From NCBI RefSeq assembly GCF_003286085.1, contig NW_020825460.1, positions 124,001-188,000 on the forward strand: 64,000 bases of DNA, given 5' to 3'. Each line of letters begins with the position of its first letter. The first letter of the stretch is position 1. Positions 60,938-64,000 of the stretch are shown piece after piece. A model generated the notes under the pieces. That model had not been told where the DNA came from and did not search any database. It was given only the letters and a program-made list of their open reading frames with translations. The DNA comes from Drosophila persimilis. Its lineage: Eukaryota > Arthropoda > Insecta > Diptera > Drosophilidae. The translations under genes and the position numbers were made by a program.

Positions 60938-61202
60938 CTTTGCAGACTCCTTTTGTCTTTGTTTGTCTTTCATTGCGTTTGCCTGTGGATTGCGTTGGTA
61001 AATACGTTCCACAGACTGTCAGTAGTAGGCAGCGGCGGCAGTAACGGCTCCAAAAGTTGTTGGGGGCCCAAACAAGCGACGACCAATGGCGCTTGCCTCC
61101 ACAGTCCTTGTTTGTCTTTATTTGCTTTTGCTTGTGGAACGTGTTGCCAGATGCGTTCCACACGCAGTCCAGGCGGCAGCGGCAGTAACGGCCCCAAAAG
61201 TT
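60938..61202. repeat. Tandem duplication, about 145-bp period
   Basis: Two copies share GTTTGTCTTT (60961 and 61110), TGCGTTCCACA/ACGTTCCACA, and GCAGTAACGG (61038 and 61182) followed by CCCCAAAAGTT/CTCCAAAAGTT. Copies differ by substitutions and small indels. The duplication sits directly upstream of the candidate promoter. Confidence 0.8.
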
Positions 61203-61395
61203 ACGCGCCTAAAAAGAACCGACAGCGTCGTCGCGACGACTATTGGCGCCCGCTGCCGTTCGCATTCACAGTCTTCTATGCCCCTCGGTGGCGCTCGCAT
61301 CGGTGTCGCTCGCTTCGCTCTTGGACCAATCTGAAACCGATCCGAAAGGGACTGCAACCGACGACTGTGTGGTGGTATTTTTTTGTTCAATCCGT

Positions 61396-61404
61396 CGGTC
61401 AGTT
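61396..61404 (+). promoter_or_regulatory. Candidate initiator of a gene extending beyond the window
   Basis: TCAGTT at 61399-61404 (A = +1 at 61401) matches the insect Inr. GGCTG at +28 to +32 fits the DPE at 4 of 5 positions. The upstream 600 bp is GC-rich with E-boxes. The downstream sequence runs to a strong splice donor. Confidence 0.4.
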
Positions 61405-61681
61405 GTGTTTTGCATTCCAAACGCTGCGGCTGTCGATCGGTGTCGGAATTTTTTTTCCCCCAGCATCCGAATCAAAAGTGCAGTGAAACCCAACAAACAA
61501 ATAGGTTTTTGAAAACACAAATTGAACACCAAATTAGAACCATAAATCAATTGAAAACTAAATACTTTGAATCGATGTTTGCAATAAATTTTGAATAATT
61601 CCAACGATAAATAGAAGCGCCGCATTCCGCCGCATTCTTCCAAATTTTTGCGGAATTCGGTGTGTTGCCGTTGCCGTTGCA
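61401..61681 (+). other. Candidate noncoding first exon of a downstream plus-strand gene
   Basis: Runs from the Inr to a consensus-like donor (TTGCA then GTAAGTG at 61682). It is A-rich with no convincing reading frame, as expected of a leader exon. The gene body would lie to the right of 64000. By fly synteny DmsR-1 is a possible owner, but this is inference only. Confidence 0.35.
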
Positions 61682-64000
61682 GTAAGTGTCCAAATCTTTT
61701 GAATTATTTGTGGGGGGGCAATAAATAACACTCTTAACCTTTGACCGCATATCTGTATCTCCACTGCAGTGTCCCAGCCACAGCCAGGGCCAGGGCCAGA
61801 GGGCATTCGTTTGAAGAAGGCTTACGGCCAATCATCTGCCATCATCCTTAAAGTGAATAAAATGTCATAGATCTCACAAGTAAATCCGCTTTTCGTATTT
61901 CCTTCCAAATCTCATCGGATTTTGAGCGCCAAATCGCCGCTTTTCCAGGAAAATTTATCTAGATAAATTCCTGCATCAGTAGATTGCTTTTCTGTATTTT
62001 CTGTAATTTCGGTATTTTCTTGGGCACAAATTAATGGAGTGCTGAAAGTGTTTGAAAATGTTCCACTTTAGGTGCATGAAAACGGAAGAAAAGTCGCCGA
62101 ACAAAGCCCTCTTGTAAAGGGTCATCTATTTTTAAGGATTTCATGCCCACGCGTCCACGCTCGCCTCCATCCACGCTCTCTGTCACGGACAGGCAGCCCT
62201 TCAAGTGCTCTTTTGGCCGTCCCCATTGTCCCTCAAAACGCAAGTGATTTCTCTATCGAAAGATAAAGAAAGCGCCACCCACAAAAAGTTGAGTTTCCTT
62301 TTGGACATGAAACAATGCAAGCAATCGCACAAAAATGGCACTAGGAAAATACTACCACAAGACTACAGGAGAGGGCCATAGGCTATGGGCTATGGGCTAT
62401 GGGCAATGGGCACTTGGCACGTGAAAAGAGACAAAATTAAAAGAAAACAAAAAAGGAAAAGCCAACAAGCTTAAGAAGTCGAAAGATACATTTCTATAGA
62501 TGTGTAAGGCTGTTATTTTCAAGGACCTTTTATGGGAATATAATTTAAGTACATTAAAAAAAAGGATGTACCCTCGTGCCTGTTGCCAAAGGATACACCA
62601 ATGAAAATGATTCCAAAATATGAGTGGGTACATTTCCAATCAATCTCGATGCTGAATGTAACACGAGAACGTGGAAAAACACCGCTTTCGAATGTGGGAG
62701 AAAGAAAAATTGTATTTTCCTGGGGATAAAAATGCGGGACGTCAGAGAACGGATCCATGTATCCGTGCAACCAGCCGCACGCCTAAAACTGAGTCATCTA
62801 TCAATTTATTAGTGACGGGAGAACCGCACAACAACAAAACGTGAAAAACTTAATTAAAAAGAGTAGGAAATCCCTTATCACTTCCCTTTCAATATGTTTT
62901 TTCGGGGGGCCCATCTACTCCGTGAGATTGTGGATTTCGGTACAAAGTTTTGGAGGAACTTTAATGACGTTCCATCGACATCAAAGTTTCATTTTTCAAT
63001 TTTTGTCTTGACTTTCGAGCTTTGGCTTTCGCCGTTGGCTTGCCGGAGCCGGCGGTTCCCTTAATGGCACAAAGATTTTAATCAAAAATCAGTTAAAACT
63101 TTTCCCCGAAAACTTCGATGTGGAAACTGTTTCTTGGGCAGCGGAAAACTTGCTGTCATCTGCCAGGAATTTTGCCATCTATAAATTATAAATTACGATG
63201 GGTTGGAAAATGGGCGATGAAAACTGATTTGCATAGCGTGTGTGTGCGCGGAGGATGCCTATGAGGATGCGGATGCCTGGATGCCTGGATGCCTATGCGT
63301 ATGCGTAATAATGATCGAAATCAACTCTCAACGATTTGCCTTATTGACTTGGATATTACTTTATTTGTGTTGTTTGGCACAGGCAAATTTCCCGACTACG
63401 ATTTCCACTTTCACTTCGATTTTCCTTCCATTTTCATTCAATTTCCTGCCAATTGGCGGGGGGGGAGGGGGCGCGTGTGTGGGAAATACTGTTTTTGCTT
63501 TGTTTTATGCACGCACAAAATATTTCCTCTGTTTTTTTTTGATGGTGGTGTTTCTCGTGTTTGCGCTTCGTAATTTGAGTTGATTTGTGATAAGCGTGTG
63601 GGCTGCTGCTCCTCCATTCGATTGTTTTTTTCCCCCGATCCCCGATCCCCATCCCCAGCCCCATCCCCAGCCCTAGCCTGTCCCCTACTTGTGGGTGTGT
63701 GTGTGCCCTTCAGGCGCCTAGTTCTAGGCAATGGCTTTCGTTTTTTATGCTCCCTTTCGGCGAGATTGCGGCAAGGGTCGTCGTCGGCGGGTACTTGTGC
63801 CTCTGATTTGTATGAAAATGATATCCCAACAATATTCCCCCTGCACGTGATGCCAATTATGTAAAAATTACTTTATGCTTTTCCTTTTCCTTTTTTCTGC
63901 GTTTGCAGAGCGGGGGGGGTGGGGGGGAGAAAGCATTTATGAATGCGAGAGCAATTGAGGCATTCAACGGGGAGCACATGAATCGATTTCAAGACTCAAA
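61682..64000. other. Putative intron / gene-free right end
   Basis: No supported gene. It holds CTATGGG repeats (62377-62405), a short GGATGCCT repeat (about 63252-63300) and T/C-rich blocks near 63600-63690. Confidence 0.5.

Noticed and set aside
60953-61486. 177-codon plus-strand frame and its minus-strand mirrors
   Set aside because: They run through the 145-bp duplication and across the candidate promoter without conserved frame between the two copies.

Overview
The window is insect nuclear DNA, almost certainly from a Drosophila species. It contains two intron-containing protein genes whose products match fly families closely, short (57-69 nt) spliceosomal introns, CA/GA microsatellites, and several degenerate copies of what looks like the fly DINE-1/INE-1 (Helentron) repeat. 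The moderately GC-rich intergenic DNA and long microsatellites suggest the obscura group (D. pseudoobscura, D. subobscura or a relative), but this is inference. The gene pair matches the 62D region of D. melanogaster 3L (Muller element D), which in the obscura group is an X-linked arm.

Left part (1-4.35 kb): a complete two-exon yellow-family gene, best read as yellow-g2. It has a TATA box, a signal peptide, a 57-nt intron and a poly(A) signal. In D. melanogaster this gene lies in the follicle-cell amplicon DAFC-62D and acts in eggshell formation. From 4.35 to 10.1 kb I see no gene.

Middle (10.1-32.4 kb): a myosuppressin receptor gene, probably DmsR-2. An Inr promoter and noncoding first exon are proposed near 10.55-10.84 kb, followed by an intron of about 18 kb full of microsatellites and repeat remnants. 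A second leader exon at 29.20 kb carries a 13-codon uORF and two hairpins. Three coding exons (29543-31485) encode a 478-residue seven-helix receptor. Its TAG stop is followed in the same frame by 160 more sense codons with coding-like codon use, ending at TAA 31966-31968. This is a candidate stop-codon readthrough extension and the most interesting signal in the window.

Right part (32.4-64 kb): no firmly supported gene. It holds many minisatellites (9 x 35 bp at 36.0 kb, 13 x 14 bp at 41.2 kb, a 1.16-kb 14-bp array at 45.2 kb inside a DINE-1-like element), long poly-C tracts, a structured inverted repeat at 54.7 kb, and a doubtful small minus-strand coding candidate at 54.9-55.3 kb. At 60.8-61.7 kb four CAGCTG E-boxes spaced 20-21 bp, a tandem duplication of about 145 bp, an Inr and a strong splice donor look like the promoter and noncoding first exon of a plus-strand gene that continues beyond the window, possibly DmsR-1.
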